A DNA stretch of 64,000 bases from CAYFSS01 sp964345975 (GCA_964345975.1 CAYFSS010000005.1:25896-89895); one strand, 5' to 3'. Positions 53,514-62,486 are shown, counted from the first letter of the stretch. The notes: a model not told the origin generated them from the letters alone. Made by a program: numbers and translations.

Positions 53514-55412
53514 TTAGCCTACTTCAGGCCACTCTGAAACTTCTGCCGTAAAGATATTCTTAACGCCTTCAGAAGTCTGATTCTCGAGACCGTTATCGGC
53601 CTGGACAACTACGACCACTGCATCCAAACAGTACGTTGCTGACATCATGCCGTCTTCAACGGCTTCTTCGTCGCTGAAGTCACGGCTGGCAAAACCGATG
53701 TGCGAAGCGTTTGCGCTATCTTTTTCTTCGCCGAGAACACGCTTGTATCCGTCACCTGAACCGGTGTGGGAAACGTTGAACTGGAAGTTACCTGCAAGAG
53801 GTACGAAGGTTTCGAGAGCAGCGGTGAGGGTTTTCTCAACGGAGGTTGAACCACCGGTGACGAGCGTTAGACCGCTATTATCCTGATCAACAATCGGGTG
53901 ATCAACTTTGAGTTCTTCCCAAGGAGTGCCGCCTTCTACGTCAACGATACCGCCGGCAGCCAGAACAGCCTGACGACCTTCCGTTGACTCAGTGATGAAC
54001 GTGACGAAAGCTGCAACGAGTTGCTTGATTTCATCCGACTCATAATCATCTTCGGCACGCGTTACGAGGTTGAAGGGACGAGCCAATTTGTAGTCTCCGT
54101 TGACTACGGTTTCAACCGTCGCTTCAACACCGTCATACTGGAGAGCCTTGAGATTATTTGCTTCGAAATTTGTGGTGAGGGAGACGTAGCCGATAGCATT
54201 TGCGTCAGCACCAACTTTGGTAGCCATGTCGCCGTTACCGGACGTTTCAAAAGCATCTTCGGTGAGTTCACCTTCGAAACCAACGATTTCTTCGAAGGCG
54301 GAACGTGTACCGGAGGAAGAGTCACGAGTGTAGACGTGGATTTCACCTTCGATGTCTGAAGTGGTGATACCTGCTTCGACGGCTTCGGTCTCTTCAGCTG
54401 CTGTTTCGGTTTCTTCGTCGACAGCTTCGGTTTCTTCAGCGACTTCAGTTTCATCAACAACTGCAACGATGGTCGGAACTTCTGAGAAATCCTTAACTTC
54501 GCCGGTGAAGATGGCTTTGACCTGGGCATTGCTGAGGTCATCGTACTGAGCGGCATCAGCGTTCAGGGCAACAACAACGGCATCGAGGCAGTAAGTGCCA
54601 CTCGCCATCCCGTTCTCAACAGCTTCTTCATCGCTGAAGTCACGGCTTGCAAAACCGATATGTGAAGCGTTCGCGCTGTCTTTCTCATTACCGAGAACAC
54701 GCTTGTAGCCGTCCCCTGATCCGGTATGGGAAACATTGAACTGGAAATTACCGGCATAAGGAACAAACATCTCGAGAGCAGCTGTAAGCGTTTTCTCAAC
54801 GGACGTTGAGCCGCCCGTGATAAGCGTTAGACCGCTATTATCCTGATCAACGATCGGGTGATCAGCCCTGATCTCATCCCACGGCTTGCTATCAGCAACA
54901 TCGACGATACCGCCTGCTGCGAGGACGACTTGCTTACCTTCCGTTGATTCCGTGATAAAAGCGACGAATGCTTGGACGAGCTGTTTGATCTCATCGCTTT
55001 CGTAGTCATCTTCGGCACGCGTCACGAAGTTGAAAGGACGAGCGAGCTTGTATTCACCGTCAACGACCGTTTCAATCGTAGCTTCGACGCCGTCATACTT
55101 AACGGGGACAATGTTGTTTGCTTCGAAATCGGTGGTCAAAGAAACATAACCGATACCGTTCTCATCAGCGCCGATCTTGGTGGCCATGTCGCCGTTACCT
55201 GAAGTTTCAAAAGCCTGTTCCGTGAGCTCGCCTTCGAAACCAACGATCTCTTCAAATGCTGAACGAGTACCTGATGAAGAGTCTCTTGTATAGACATTGA
55301 TTGTTCCGGCAACTTCAGCATTTTCTTCTGCCACTGTAGGCATCACGAAACCGGCTGAGATCAGTAGGCTTAATGCCAGGATCCAAGCAAAGGCTGTCTT
55401 AAGTCTTCTCAT
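53514..55412 (-). CDS. pstS: Phosphate-binding protein PstS, circularly permuted and tandemly duplicated
   Basis: The 632-residue protein has a signal peptide (MRRLKTAFAWILALSLLISA to about residue 28, no lipobox) and two copies of a 276-residue module, period exactly 320 residues. In ordinary PstS the GSTS/GSGDG/ASRD half (A) comes first and the SSGTR/IGYVS/LARPFN half (B) second. Here each module is B then A: B1 37-174, A1 196-313, an acidic E/T/V/A linker 314-356, B2 357-494, A2 516-632. The chain therefore reads B-A-B-A. AAGGAGG before ATG 55412 shows that nothing precedes B1. Either B1/A1 and B2/A2 fold as permuted lobes, or A1 and B2 pair in the usual order. Confidence 0.9.
   Translation of the reverse strand: MRRLKTAFAWILALSLLISAGFVMPTVAEENAEVAGTINVYTRDSSSGTRSAFEEIVGFEGELTEQAFETSGNGDMATKIGADENGIGYVSLTTDFEANNIVPVKYDGVEATIETVVDGEYKLARPFNFVTRAEDDYESDEIKQLVQAFVAFITESTEGKQVVLAAGGIVDVADSKPWDEIRADHPIVDQDNSGLTLITGGSTSVEKTLTAALEMFVPYAGNFQFNVSHTGSGDGYKRVLGNEKDSANASHIGFASRDFSDEEAVENGMASGTYCLDAVVVALNADAAQYDDLSNAQVKAIFTGEVKDFSEVPTIVAVVDETEVAEETEAVDEETETAAEETEAVEAGITTSDIEGEIHVYTRDSSSGTRSAFEEIVGFEGELTEDAFETSGNGDMATKVGADANAIGYVSLTTNFEANNLKALQYDGVEATVETVVNGDYKLARPFNLVTRAEDDYESDEIKQLVAAFVTFITESTEGRQAVLAAGGIVDVEGGTPWEELKVDHPIVDQDNSGLTLVTGGSTSVEKTLTAALETFVPLAGNFQFNVSHTGSGDGYKRVLGEEKDSANASHIGFASRDFSDEEAVEDGMMSATYCLDAVVVVVQADNGLENQTSEGVKNIFTAEVSEWPEVG
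53517..55304 (-). repeat. 960-nt-period tandem duplication inside pstS
   Basis: Two long in-frame copies (55304-54477 and 54344-53517) encode modules that are about 85-90 percent alike at the protein level by eye, separated by an acidic-linker-coding stretch. Many long identical runs exist at DNA level, so the duplication is fairly recent or maintained by gene conversion. Confidence 0.9.
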
Positions 55413-55573
55413 TGTGATCTTCCTCCTTGTGAGCACCGATGATAGGCCATCTCCCATTCTCCTCGGTATCTCAAGCTTAAGGAATATTCTAGTAAGCAAG
55501 AAGAGCTTCGTTGTTAAAACCGTTTTAGAATAGTCTGTGGAGGCTTTTGTTTGTATTTATCTGTATAAGGGAA

Positions 55574-55906
55574 TTACGCCTGACAGGCGCGATAGAGGTG
55601 ATGCTTGCACTTCTCAATCTGAGATTTCGTGCGCTGGATCTTTACAGTCAAGGAATCATCAGTGGAATGGGTCGTGGCTTGATTTGCCATTGGGGCATCT
55701 TCGACCATCGCACGATTGCGACGAAGTCCACCAAGAAGCGCTCGCTGATAGTGCTCCAAAGCCCGCGCCAGATCCACCTCGACATACTCACCGTAGAAAT
55801 AACAATCGGCGAGATACGCGTGGATCTCGGCATAGCGATGATCCTCGGGATCCTGTATATAACGAGCCATTCTGGCGTAGCGATCGAAGCGAGAAATGTA
55901 ATCCAT
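55574..55906 (-). CDS. Small protein with one Sel1/TPR-like repeat
   Basis: A 110-residue protein; residues about 28-62 (AYLADCYFYGEYVEVDLARA, then LEHYQRALLGG) resemble a single Sel1-like helical repeat. The rest is polar and basic. AGAAGGG lies before the ATG. It is in the same orientation as the pst operon, upstream of it, and separated by the pst promoter region (about 160 bases). No function can be assigned. Confidence 0.6.
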   Translation of the reverse strand: MDYISRFDRYARMARYIQDPEDHRYAEIHAYLADCYFYGEYVEVDLARALEHYQRALLGGLRRNRAMVEDAPMANQATTHSTDDSLTVKIQRTKSQIEKCKHHLYRACQA

Positions 55907-56001
55907 CCAAACACCCTTCTAAATCGAAAGTGTTCACCATGGTACTCGCTTAGGCTCTTTCGATCAAGCCGAAAGAGCTTGCTTATCTCGAACGGTTTGA
56001 A

Positions 56002-56796
56002 CTAATAATCAGCACTCATGGAAGGCCATGGCGATAAGGTTGAGCGCCAGATCACGAGGTCTGTCAGGAATCTTTGGACATCCATATCGGCAGCTATTTC
56101 ATCGACGGACTCCCCTTGTTTGAAACGTAGCCAAAGGGTTTTCAAAAAGGCGTGATCCTGTTTCGCTAATTCGGTGTCCGAGAATTCTTCCAAGCCCAGG
56201 AGGTCGATGCGTGATTCATAGACTTCTTCTTCCGTTACCGGTAGATTTCCCGGCGGTTCAACCGTTGGAGCAAAGGGCGTATGGCGCAAAGCCATGGAAC
56301 TCAGCACCAATAAGGTGAATGGATCAAGCTCGGACTTTAACTTGCTTGCATCGAGAATGGTCATCGGGTGCATTTTGCCATAACGCGAAAAATGCGCATA
56401 AGCGGTCGCAAGAAGACGATCATAGGCTAATTTCCAGGCCTTAAATTCATGACTCCGCAGGATGTCATCGACGGCATTAAGCTCTTCGGTCGGCTTAATT
56501 AGAACTTCCTCGTCCAAGATCTCAGCGGTGACCAAGCCCATACCAACCAATGTCCAAAGATCCCAGATCCCATGCCTAGACCACTGATACTCATAGATAC
56601 GTTTCATCGTGTCATCCGCTTCAGCGATGAAGGTCCAAGGAATGTCCAGTAGTTCAAAGAGGATCTGTAAAGGGGCTGTCTCAAATTGGAGGAACGTCAT
56701 TACGTCAAACGGATCTGCGTAATCCTGTTTCTCAAGGGATTTCCTAAAGACATTAATTTCATCTGCATCGAAGTAATAGCGAAGTTCTTGTGGCAT
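56002..56796 (-). CDS. Hypothetical helical protein
   Basis: A 264-residue soluble, acidic and mainly helical protein. I do not recognise it. Visible: ELRYYFDADEINVFRKSL at the start, a Trp-rich stretch (WSRHGIWDLWTLVGMG), and a C-terminal segment RFKQGESVDEIAADMDVQRF that looks like a small helix-turn-helix. TAGGAG precedes the ATG. A strong palindrome lies 66-90 bases upstream of the start, so it may be under a dedicated repressor or regulate itself. Confidence 0.65.
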   Translation of the reverse strand: MPQELRYYFDADEINVFRKSLEKQDYADPFDVMTFLQFETAPLQILFELLDIPWTFIAEADDTMKRIYEYQWSRHGIWDLWTLVGMGLVTAEILDEEVLIKPTEELNAVDDILRSHEFKAWKLAYDRLLATAYAHFSRYGKMHPMTILDASKLKSELDPFTLLVLSSMALRHTPFAPTVEPPGNLPVTEEEVYESRIDLLGLEEFSDTELAKQDHAFLKTLWLRFKQGESVDEIAADMDVQRFLTDLVIWRSTLSPWPSMSADY

Positions 56797-57294
56797 GTTT
56801 GCTCCTATCTTCCTATGGATAGATTGAAGGTCCTTCCTTCTTATATCTCATAACTTGTATCTGATATCTCAGTTTGAGATATCAGTATAACGTGCTAATG
56901 AGGACCGGACGAATAATCCCATTAAACCCATAAAACGCACAAGAGTTTTCCATTGAACCGGGGTTCTCTTGGGTTTTAAGATTTATGTTTGTGAACAATC
57001 AAAGGACGACTGTAGGGAGCTTTCCTTCGCTTCCCTTACTCTACGAGCATTTCCGCGACATTTCATTTAGCCCTCGGCCACTTCATTTAATGATTCGAGC
57101 TCAAGACGCTAAGCTATAAAACCTGTCCGGAATTCGATCAAAACAACATATTAAGATTAAATTAAGTTCATTCCCATTCGGCATGGTTACGCATAATTGG
57201 TGCTAATTTATATGTGATTCTTTCCACTTTGAAGCATTGATTAGATCCTGGAGTACCTTGCCCAAGAGTCTCGCTCTTGCAGAAGGAGTATTGA
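56797..57294. other. Divergent spacer without a gene
   Basis: Holds the palindrome at 56862-56886, a third half-site-like TGAGATATAAG (minus strand, about 56848-56838), an imperfect CAAGAG/CTCTTG stem at about 56950-56985, and a small CAAGAG-tctcg-CTCTTG hairpin at 57263-57279 just before the ribosome site of the next gene. No coding region is supported. Confidence 0.6.
56862..56886. promoter_or_regulatory. Perfect palindromic operator candidate
   Basis: CTGATATCTCA-gtt-TGAGATATCAG, 11-base perfect arms with a 3-base centre, located upstream of the hypothetical gene that starts at 56796. A related half site lies nearer the gene. This is the shape of a dimeric repressor site. Confidence 0.55.
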
Positions 57295-58233
57295 ATGAAG
57301 CTTGAAATTCGAAACATGCATAAATCCTTTGGAGAGACGGAGATTCTCCACGGCATCTCCTTTACTGCCGAAAGCGGTGAGGCCCATGGCTTTCTGGGGC
57401 GTAACGGTGCCGGTAAGACAACGGCCATCCGCTGTATCATGGATGTCTTTAAACCCAATTCAGGTGAAATCCTCATCGATGGTAAGCCATTCGAGCGTCG
57501 CAATTACAAGATCGGGTATATGCCTGAAGAACGTGGCATGTATGACCAGACCAAGGTCATCGATCAGCTCGTCTACTTCGGCGAACTCAAAGGGATGACA
57601 CGGCAAGCCGCTCATGACAGCGGTATGCATTACCTCGAACGCTTAGAGCTCGCTGACCGTTCTAAAGAACCCCTTCAGAATCTATCCAAGGGTAATCAGC
57701 AGAAGGTGCAGATCATCCAGTCCCTCATCGATAGCCCCGACATCCTCATTCTCGATGAGCCCTTCAGTGGACTTGACCCCGTCAACGCAAGGGTTCTCAA
57801 AGACTTCATCTTGGAATTCTTAGAGCAAGACCGCATCGTCCTCTTCTCCAGCCACCAAATGTCTGTCGTCGAAGAATTCTGCGATGACATCACATTGATC
57901 CGTTTAGGCGACGTGCTCATATCCGATAATCTCGAAGCTATAAAAGAGCGCTGGGGTGAAGGCCAAGTGCGCATTAAGCTTGCAAACCGTTCCAACGATG
58001 AGACCTTCCGTTTACTCGAACAACTTCCGGGCGTTGAGCCTTGGCGTGATCGAAGGGGTCCCATTGCTCGCTTAAGCAGTGATGCAAACGAAGCATCCTT
58101 CTTGCAGAGTATCCTGGCCCAAGGGGAAGTTCCGCTGGCTTTTGAACCGTATCGACCCAGCCTCGATGATATTTTCATCACGCTAGACCGTGAAGCAGCA
58201 TTAGCCGGCTCACCCGTGTCGGCTCAAGCTTAG
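57295..58233 (+). CDS. ABC exporter ATPase (NatA-like)
   Basis: A 312-residue ATPase: Walker A GRNGAGKTTAIRC, signature LSKGNQQKVQ, Walker B ILILDEPFSGLDP and FSSHQMSVVEEFCDD. The C-terminal 90 residues form the DUF4162-type tail seen in NatA/CcmA-like exporters. With the permease that follows it makes a two-component exporter, possibly of sodium or a drug. AAGGAG is seven bases before the ATG. Confidence 0.9.
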   Translation: MKLEIRNMHKSFGETEILHGISFTAESGEAHGFLGRNGAGKTTAIRCIMDVFKPNSGEILIDGKPFERRNYKIGYMPEERGMYDQTKVIDQLVYFGELKGMTRQAAHDSGMHYLERLELADRSKEPLQNLSKGNQQKVQIIQSLIDSPDILILDEPFSGLDPVNARVLKDFILEFLEQDRIVLFSSHQMSVVEEFCDDITLIRLGDVLISDNLEAIKERWGEGQVRIKLANRSNDETFRLLEQLPGVEPWRDRRGPIARLSSDANEASFLQSILAQGEVPLAFEPYRPSLDDIFITLDREAALAGSPVSAQA

Positions 58234-58275
58234 TGCATCGTACGCTATTGCTTTCCATCATAGAAAGGTCCGACC

Positions 58276-59529
58276 ATGCGCCAATTAGCCGTTGTATTTA
58301 AGTTTGAATTAAGGGAGCTCTTCAAACAAAAGGGTATCTGGTTGACCCCCATAGTCTTTGCTCTCATATTCTTTGCAGCGACCTTCATCCCGCGATTCAT
58401 CCCCTCCATGAATCCCGATGCAAGCAACGAACCTGAGACCCAAGAAAGTTACTTCTCGGAAGACGATCATTTCGGCATTTATATTGCATCGCCACAGGTT
58501 GATGCTGAAGAGCTTAAGACCTATCCGGTCTATAGCGAAGCCAGCTACTTCGACAGCGAGGCTGAACTTGTTGCTGCTTACGAAGCCGATGAAGTGAACC
58601 ATGCCATGGTCATCGATGAGGCAGACGGAGCTACATCAGCAAACGTTCGCCTCCACGATATTGGCATCGATTCCGATCTCCCTCGCCAACTCTCGACCAT
58701 TCTTCAGGAGTACAACAAAGATCGTTATCTTACAGAACAAAATCTCGATCCCATGGATTATAGAGCCCAAGCTGAGCGTCCCATTCTCCTCAATATTGAA
58801 ACGGATGGTCGAAACGCTGCGACAGGGTATGCTTTCTCGTATGCCGGTATCTTCCTCCTTTACTTTGTAATCCTCATGTCAGGTTCCATCGTTTCAACGA
58901 ATGTCGCACGTGAGAAGAGTAGCCGGACCATGGAGCTCCTCATCACACAAGTATCTGCGACCAATCTCATTCTAGGGAAGATTGCAGCGCTCACCGTCAT
59001 GGCTATATACGAACTCGTCCTAATTATCACGAGCCTTGTAGCCGGTTATCTAATCAACAAATCCTTCTATCCGGAAGGGATTGTCCGCTTAATCGATGAG
59101 GGCATTTCACTCAACGCGATCTTGCTCTTCGTTGCCTTCGGTCTCCTGGGCTGTATCCTCTATTTCTTCCTCTATGCTGCGGTGGGTTCACTGGTCGATC
59201 GGGTGGAAGATACAAGTTCTGCGACTGCGCCCGTCATGCTCACCTTCGTGTTAGCCTTTATGTGCACCATGATGGCTATGATGTCACCGGACTCCCTCTT
59301 CATGCGTATCCTGGCGTTCGTGCCCTTATCCTCCCCCTTTGCCCTTGTCACGCGGCACCTCATGGTCACCATGCCCGCCACGGAAATTCTCATCTCTCTT
59401 GCCATCCTCATCGTTTCAACGATCGCGGTTGCCTTCATAGCAATCCGTATCTATCGTGAGGGTACCCTTAACTACGGCCAGAAGCTCTCTCCCCTCCAGG
59501 CATTCCGTCGCTCTCGTCAAGAGTCCTAG
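58276..59529 (+). CDS. ABC-2 exporter permease (NatB-like)
   Basis: A 417-residue membrane protein: first helix at about residues 20-40 (LTPIVFALIFFAATF), then a 150-residue extracytoplasmic region, then five to six helices with NVAREKSSRTMELLITQVSATNLILGKI, the ABC-2 signature. This layout matches NatB and related sodium or antibiotic exporters. AAAGG precedes the ATG; a terminator follows. Confidence 0.88.
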   Translation: MRQLAVVFKFELRELFKQKGIWLTPIVFALIFFAATFIPRFIPSMNPDASNEPETQESYFSEDDHFGIYIASPQVDAEELKTYPVYSEASYFDSEAELVAAYEADEVNHAMVIDEADGATSANVRLHDIGIDSDLPRQLSTILQEYNKDRYLTEQNLDPMDYRAQAERPILLNIETDGRNAATGYAFSYAGIFLLYFVILMSGSIVSTNVAREKSSRTMELLITQVSATNLILGKIAALTVMAIYELVLIITSLVAGYLINKSFYPEGIVRLIDEGISLNAILLFVAFGLLGCILYFFLYAAVGSLVDRVEDTSSATAPVMLTFVLAFMCTMMAMMSPDSLFMRILAFVPLSSPFALVTRHLMVTMPATEILISLAILIVSTIAVAFIAIRIYREGTLNYGQKLSPLQAFRRSRQES

Positions 59530-59559
59530 ACGTATACCACAACCACACAAAAGCCTGTC

Positions 59560-59598
59560 ATCAGACCTGACGCCCAAGGGTGTCAGGTCTGATTTCGT
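59560..59598 (+). terminator. Intrinsic terminator after the NatB-like gene
   Basis: ATCAGACCTGAC and GTCAGGTCTGAT form a perfect 12-bp stem, followed by TTCGTTT. Confidence 0.88.
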
Positions 59599-59685
59599 TT
59601 GGCTTTGGAAACCTGCGTGACCGACCCGCCTCCCCAATCTAAGCTACGGTTAATGGGCAACTTCATGAGAAAGGCTGTGGTAAAG

Positions 59686-59973
59686 ATGATTGATATTCAA
59701 TTTGTACCGGAAGAAAATCGAGCGATCGCCCTGTTTGAAGATCAAGTTATTGGCTATGCAAGTTATATCGAAAACAAGGGAGATGATGTCTGGATCATCG
59801 ATCACACCTTCGTCGATGAGAATCAGCGCGGGCAAGGAATCGCCGCGAAACTGGTCGATACGGTTGTTGAGGAAGCCAGGATTCGAGGCGTCAAGATCGT
59901 GCCGGAATGTCCCTATGTGGACAATCTCTTCAAGCGAGATCCCGAGAAATACGAGGATCTTTGGCAGCGCTAA
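59686..59973 (+). CDS. Mini GNAT acetyltransferase (YidJ-like), copy 1
   Basis: A 95-residue protein of the short GNAT family COG2388. The acetyl-CoA loop is ENQRGQGIAAKLVDTVVEEA and the end PECPYVDNLFKRDPEKYEDL is the family hallmark. I start at ATG 59686 because the paralogue at 60417 aligns from this Met (IDIQF versus VDIEY); earlier ATGs lack a ribosome site. Family members are often of unknown substrate. Confidence 0.85.
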   Translation: MIDIQFVPEENRAIALFEDQVIGYASYIENKGDDVWIIDHTFVDENQRGQGIAAKLVDTVVEEARIRGVKIVPECPYVDNLFKRDPEKYEDLWQR

Positions 59974-60006
59974 GCGAAGACGTTTGATTTCGCAAGGTCA
60001 ATCATG

Positions 60007-60031
60007 CCCCTCACATTGCTGAGGGGTTTTC
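60007..60031 (+). terminator. Intrinsic terminator after mini GNAT 1
   Basis: CCCCTCA-cattgc-TGAGGGG followed by TTTTCT. Confidence 0.85.
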
Positions 60032-60182
60032 TCATGGTGCGTTACGCACAATCCACTTCATCTACACGGCAATTCATTTCTAAGTCCGTTATGATCGAAA
60101 GGAGCCATCGTTTGACTAGGGTCCTAATCAAAGAATGTCAACAAATAAATACATGTCCTGATCACACAAGAAAGGAAAACCC

Positions 60183-60368
60183 ATGATGCAACGACCAAAT
60201 CAAGATACAAATCCACTGAGCCATGACGAGAAAGATAAGAAGATCGAAGAATTGGAGCAGAGACTAAAACTGGCGGAACGTCGCGTGGAGCAATTAGCCA
60301 AGCTACGTGATTTTGACCGAGCCGAAGCCGAGCCTTATTCTCCACCTAGAGGTGACACCGTTTCTTAG
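60183..60368 (+). CDS. Small coiled-coil protein
   Basis: A 61-residue, highly charged protein; residues about 15-45 (KDKKIEELEQRLKLAERRVE) form a predicted coiled coil. AAGGAAAA precedes a double ATG. It lies between the two paralogous mini GNAT genes. Not recognised otherwise. Confidence 0.6.
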   Translation: MMQRPNQDTNPLSHDEKDKKIEELEQRLKLAERRVEQLAKLRDFDRAEAEPYSPPRGDTVS

Positions 60369-60416
60369 AAGATTAGGCTACGCTTGTGCGAAGGCTCCAC
60401 AAGAAAGGATTTACCT

Positions 60417-60698
60417 ATGGTTGATATCGAGTATAGAGAAGATGAGAAGCGCGTCGTTGCTTTAGATGGTGATGAGGTGGTTGGTTTTGCCAGCTATTCC
60501 GATTCAGGCTCTTTCTGGATTGCAGACAGTACCGTCGTAAACGATTCCCATCAAGGCCAAGGGATTGCCGGGCGCCTTGTCGATCAGATGGTCTTGGTTG
60601 CAAGAGACAAAGGCGTCAAGATCCTCCCGCTTTGCCCCTATGTCAAAGCACGCTTTGAGAAGAATCACGACGTCTACGACGATATCCGGAAGAAGTAG
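60417..60698 (+). CDS. Mini GNAT acetyltransferase (YidJ-like), copy 2
   Basis: A 93-residue paralogue of the protein at 59686, with SHQGQGIAGRLVDQMVLVAR as the acetyl-CoA loop and LCPYVKARFEKNHDVYDD at the end. AGAAAGGA precedes ATG 60417. The two copies, less than 500 bases apart, came from a local duplication. Confidence 0.87.
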   Translation: MVDIEYREDEKRVVALDGDEVVGFASYSDSGSFWIADSTVVNDSHQGQGIAGRLVDQMVLVARDKGVKILPLCPYVKARFEKNHDVYDDIRKK

Positions 60699-60707
60699 CT
60701 TAGTTTT

Positions 60708-60739
60708 CAAAAGCCTATCCCGGGATGGGCTTTTGTTTT
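60708..60739 (+). terminator. Intrinsic terminator after mini GNAT 2
   Basis: CAAAAGCC(T)ATCC and GGAT(G)GGCTTTTG pair, followed by TTTT. Confidence 0.88.
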
Positions 60740-60830
60740 ACAACGAAACTCAACGATTGGTTGAATCAACGAATCGTTGCTTGGTTGAGTGTGGTCCTAT
60801 CCCCTAGCTTGTAGGCAAAGGAGGTGCAGC

Positions 60831-62336
60831 ATGTACCACGTAGAAGGTTTAGGTCAAAGAATTCATTGGTATCGCAGAGAGAAGGGTCTGACCCAACAGC
60901 AATTTGCCGACGTATTGGGGGTAACTCCACAAGCGGTTTCAAAATGGGAGACGAATCAAGGTTATCCGGATCTCACATTATTACCCAAGGTCGCTGAGAC
61001 CTTGGGTGTGAGGATCGATCAACTCTTCGGTCGTACGACCGAAGAAGAAACTCCGGGCGAAACGACACGTCGTGAACTACCGGACTCTTTAGGTGATGCT
61101 GATCTGGTTTGCATCCATGGCGATTACGCACTCTATAGCAATGTGCCGGTGAAGCGTTTTGCTGCCAGGAACGTCTTATTTGCAGACAATAGTGAAGCTT
61201 TCTTAGAAGAAACATCCGTGACGAATCGAGGCAGCGGGATCATCCGCTTTGTGCCGATTCAAATGGCGATGGATTATGGTTCCGTTGAAGTGAAAGAAAA
61301 TGAGCCTACGCTTGCTGAGACAGAGGGTCTTGAAAAAGACTTTGTGACGAATGAAAGCTCCGAGCCCGAAAGAACGGTTACGCCGGAGCTATTGGTCGAA
61401 ACGGATGAGCCGACGTTTAATCCTGAATTTGACGCTGAGACGTTGCGTGGCACTCAGCCTGAAGTTGAAGAGTCCACGGAGGCCATCGAGGGATCTGAGG
61501 ATCCGGACAAGCCTGCAGCGCTTGAAGATTTACCGGCGGCGATGGAACCGATCGAAGAATTTATCCATGATCATCGAAGCGAAGCCACGCAACAAAACGC
61601 AGCCAACGGCAATGATGAGGTGCGAATTCTCAGGATAAACGTCCCGGGACGAGCTGACGTCAATGTCCATTCGAATCCGGATCTCGATGCACCCTTTGCT
61701 TGGCGCTACAACGGCGATGGTGAACCCACCTTTGAATTTGCAGATGGGGATCTTAGGATCACGATGCCTTCCGCATTTAACACGAGAAACTTCATGTCGC
61801 TGATCGGAGGCCTCTTAGAAACAGCCAAACTGGATCTCGCCATAAGGTCTAGTCGCCTAGAGCATTGTGGTGTCAGGGTCAGTGGCGTTGGTGACCTCGA
61901 AGTCGATATCCCGATCGATCATTTGAATCTGGAGTTGACCGGCGCCGGTGATGCCTCGTTCTCCCATGTCGGTTCCGTTAAGGGCAGCTTATCCGGTGCC
62001 GGAGACTTGGATATCGAATCAGCCGGCGATACGGAGGTCGAGATCAGGGGCTCAGGTGACATTGAGATCAAGAACATCGACGGCAATCTAAAATTCACGC
62101 TCCAAGGGGCGGGGGATGTGAAGATCGGCTCCGGCTATGCTCCGACGGCTGAGATCACAATCTCCGGGGCCGGCGATGTGAATGCATCTCGCGTCACGGT
62201 CGGTGATCTCTACTGCAACATTACAGGACCGGGGGATGTAACGATTGGACGCGTCACAGGAAAGTCTCAAGAACGAGTAGAATTCTTAGGTGACCTCAAA
62301 ATTCTTGAGCGTGGACCTAGAGATGATGAAGTTTGA
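60831..62336 (+). CDS. XRE-type helix-turn-helix protein fused to a GAGD-repeat beta-solenoid
   Basis: A 501-residue protein in three parts. Residues 1-70 are an XRE/Cro helix-turn-helix (GLTQQQFADVLGVTPQAVSKWE). Residues about 75-265 are a linker that becomes strongly acidic (EPTFNPEFDAE, QPEVEESTEAIEGSEDPD). The C-terminal 230 residues carry repeats of the type GxGDxxxxx (GVGDLEVDI, GAGDASFSH, GAGDLDIES, GSGDIEIKN, GAGDVKIGS, GAGDVNASR, GPGDVTIGR), like DUF2807/DUF4097 beta-helix domains normally found outside the cell. No membrane helix or signal is seen, so this solenoid should be cytoplasmic. AAGGAGG lies before ATG 60831. It precedes lemA. Confidence 0.82.
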   Translation: MYHVEGLGQRIHWYRREKGLTQQQFADVLGVTPQAVSKWETNQGYPDLTLLPKVAETLGVRIDQLFGRTTEEETPGETTRRELPDSLGDADLVCIHGDYALYSNVPVKRFAARNVLFADNSEAFLEETSVTNRGSGIIRFVPIQMAMDYGSVEVKENEPTLAETEGLEKDFVTNESSEPERTVTPELLVETDEPTFNPEFDAETLRGTQPEVEESTEAIEGSEDPDKPAALEDLPAAMEPIEEFIHDHRSEATQQNAANGNDEVRILRINVPGRADVNVHSNPDLDAPFAWRYNGDGEPTFEFADGDLRITMPSAFNTRNFMSLIGGLLETAKLDLAIRSSRLEHCGVRVSGVGDLEVDIPIDHLNLELTGAGDASFSHVGSVKGSLSGAGDLDIESAGDTEVEIRGSGDIEIKNIDGNLKFTLQGAGDVKIGSGYAPTAEITISGAGDVNASRVTVGDLYCNITGPGDVTIGRVTGKSQERVEFLGDLKILERGPRDDEV

Positions 62337-62486
62337 TTAGATCCGCGAAATCCTACACAAACGTCTATGACTGATCCGTCGCGTCATGCTACCCTTAGGG
62401 TAGAAATTTCGGCTGACACAATGGTTCTATATCCCTTAAAGATATAGAACCGTACATCATTGCAGAGAATTAGAAGGGATACTCTT

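Noticed and set aside
55413..55560. PhoP/PhoB box and promoter in front of pstS
   Set aside because: Only one TTAACA-like half site is visible (minus strand) with a weak -10; not enough repeats to call a Pho box.
55537..56005. Plus-strand frames of 138-152 codons opposite the Sel1-like gene
   Set aside because: Composition is not protein-like and no ribosome site exists; the minus-strand frame has a ribosome site and a recognisable repeat.
60091..60186. Short frame overlapping the start of the small coiled-coil gene (ends at its ATGATG)
   Set aside because: An AAAGGAG precedes a TTG-started 23-codon frame, but it has no clear start, odd composition and no support.
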